Source of the DNA: Anaerolineae bacterium
Lineage (GTDB): Bacteria > Chloroflexota > Anaerolineae > Aggregatilineales > Phototrophicaceae
Direction: 5' to 3'
Assembly (NCBI GenBank): GCA_019912905.1
Contig: JAIOHO010001153.1
Location: forward strand, 1-5,292
Length of the DNA: 5,292 bases
A program made the translations under genes and the position numbers. Shown here piece by piece: positions 4,753 to 5,292 of the stretch; within the stretch, counting starts at the first letter, position 1; each line of letters begins with the position of its first letter. Under the pieces are notes generated by a model. The model did not search any database. It saw only the letters and a program-made list of their open reading frames with translations, and was not told the origin of the DNA.

Positions 4753-5292
4753 TCAATCCTTAAACGAGTAGCGAATCTCCTTGGTCTCGCCGGAGTCGAC
4801 CGTGACCACCCAGCGCAGGATGTTGTCGCCTTCGCGCGCCGGTTCATCCTCGAAGGCAAACTCGACGGCGTTGGGTTGATAAAAATCGACGACTTCGATC
4901 TCGACGGCCTCGTCGCCGAAGTTCTCCAGCGTCAGGGCGACTTCATGCAGGTCGTCGCGCTCGCTCGGGCCTTCGATGCGGGTCTGCGACTCGCTGCGGT
5001 TGACGCGCACATTTTGCAGGTTGCCGACGGTGACGCTGCCTTCGCTGCCGATGGGCGTCAGTTCGATGAAATCGCTGCCCAGGAACAGGTCGTGCTGATA
5101 AGCGCGCACGATCCCCTCCGCCAGCGGCAGTTCGGAATCGTTAGTGACTTTGTAGATCACCGTCACCTGCGGGTTGGCCCGCGCGTTCCACAGGTACAAC
5201 CGCCGCGCCGGGAGTTCGTTCTCCTGCATCCGGGCATAGATCGTCTCGCCCGGCTGGGCTGTGACGCCGCCGAGTGTGTACACATGCTGGAT
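4753..5292 (-). CDS. DUF4139 domain-containing protein (partial, C-terminal 179 residues)
   Basis: The frame is open to the right edge, so the start lies outside the window; the in-frame GTG at 5281-5283 is not a credible start. Seen: a beta-rich region beginning IQHVYTLGGVTAQPGETIYA, then VIYKVTNDSELPLAEGIVRA, where native N-termini of the domain continue as YQHDLFLGSDFIELTPIGSE, and a GNLQNVRVNRSESQTRIEG strand followed by VALTLENFGDEAVEIEVVDF. The end is ILRWVVTVDSGETKEIRYSF then KD and TGA. The LPLAEGIVRAY, FLGSDFIELTPIG and W-x-V-x-V-x-SGETKEIRYSF features are typical of the DUF4139 C-terminal domain, which in complete proteins usually follows an N-terminal DUF4140 or coiled-coil region. 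The biochemical role is not established; some relatives are annotated as mucoidy-inhibitor-like. Its stop is 36 bp upstream of the antitoxin -10 element, with the same orientation. Confidence 0.8.
   Translation of the reverse strand: MQHVYTLGGVTAQPGETIYARMQENELPARRLYLWNARANPQVTVIYKVTNDSELPLAEGIVRAYQHDLFLGSDFIELTPIGSEGSVTVGNLQNVRVNRSESQTRIEGPSERDDLHEVALTLENFGDEAVEIEVVDFYQPNAVEFAFEDEPAREGDNILRWVVTVDSGETKEIRYSFKD

Noticed and set aside
4665..4859. Minus-strand open frame of 64 codons ending in MESRRT
   Set aside because: Only its last six codons belong to a gene, the start of the broken antitoxin. The upstream part overlaps the DUF4139 gene in another frame.

Overview
The window is a bacterial chromosomal segment with GC-rich housekeeping and regulatory genes on both sides of an AT-richer, accessory-looking stretch at about 3360-4700. 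No rRNA, tRNA, CRISPR array or transposase is visible. The gene mix (LacI regulator, stand-alone cyclic-nucleotide-binding protein, DUF4331, three-cysteine HemB, a DUF6883-DUF4926 pair, a decayed AbrB antitoxin, a DUF4139 protein) and the codon style would fit an environmental, non-proteobacterial lineage such as Chloroflexota. That placement is inference from gene content, not proof.

Left part (1-1200, minus strand): the N-terminal 167 codons of a LacI-family repressor run off the left edge. Its promoter carries a perfect 9-1-9 palindrome over the -10 box, which suggests autorepression. Upstream of it, after a 12-bp stem-loop, is a 129-aa single-domain cyclic-nucleotide-binding protein with no DNA-binding domain. 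Between this gene and the divergent DUF4331 gene (1353-2300, plus) lies a 180-bp intergenic region with an 11-bp tandem repeat, an 11-bp inverted repeat and a consensus TATAAT.

Middle (2335-3357, minus): a complete hemB (porphobilinogen synthase) with both catalytic lysines and the three-cysteine zinc site. It is convergent with the DUF4331 gene and stands apart from other heme genes here.

Right part: downstream of the hemB promoter region is a plus-strand two-gene unit, DUF6883 then DUF4926, tightly coupled (TAA followed directly by ATGATG, strong AAGGAG). A 10-bp inverted repeat lies near its two ends. Facing it on the minus strand is an AbrB/MazE-type antitoxin gene disabled by one nonsense codon and two apparent single-base deletions, followed by a small AT-rich ORF of unknown function with one WD40-like motif. 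The right edge holds the C-terminal 179 codons of a DUF4139 protein (minus).

The most interesting region is 3500-4700: a compact two-gene module of unknown function next to the wreck of a toxin-antitoxin-type antitoxin, inserted between conserved genes. It looks like a small accessory hot spot.
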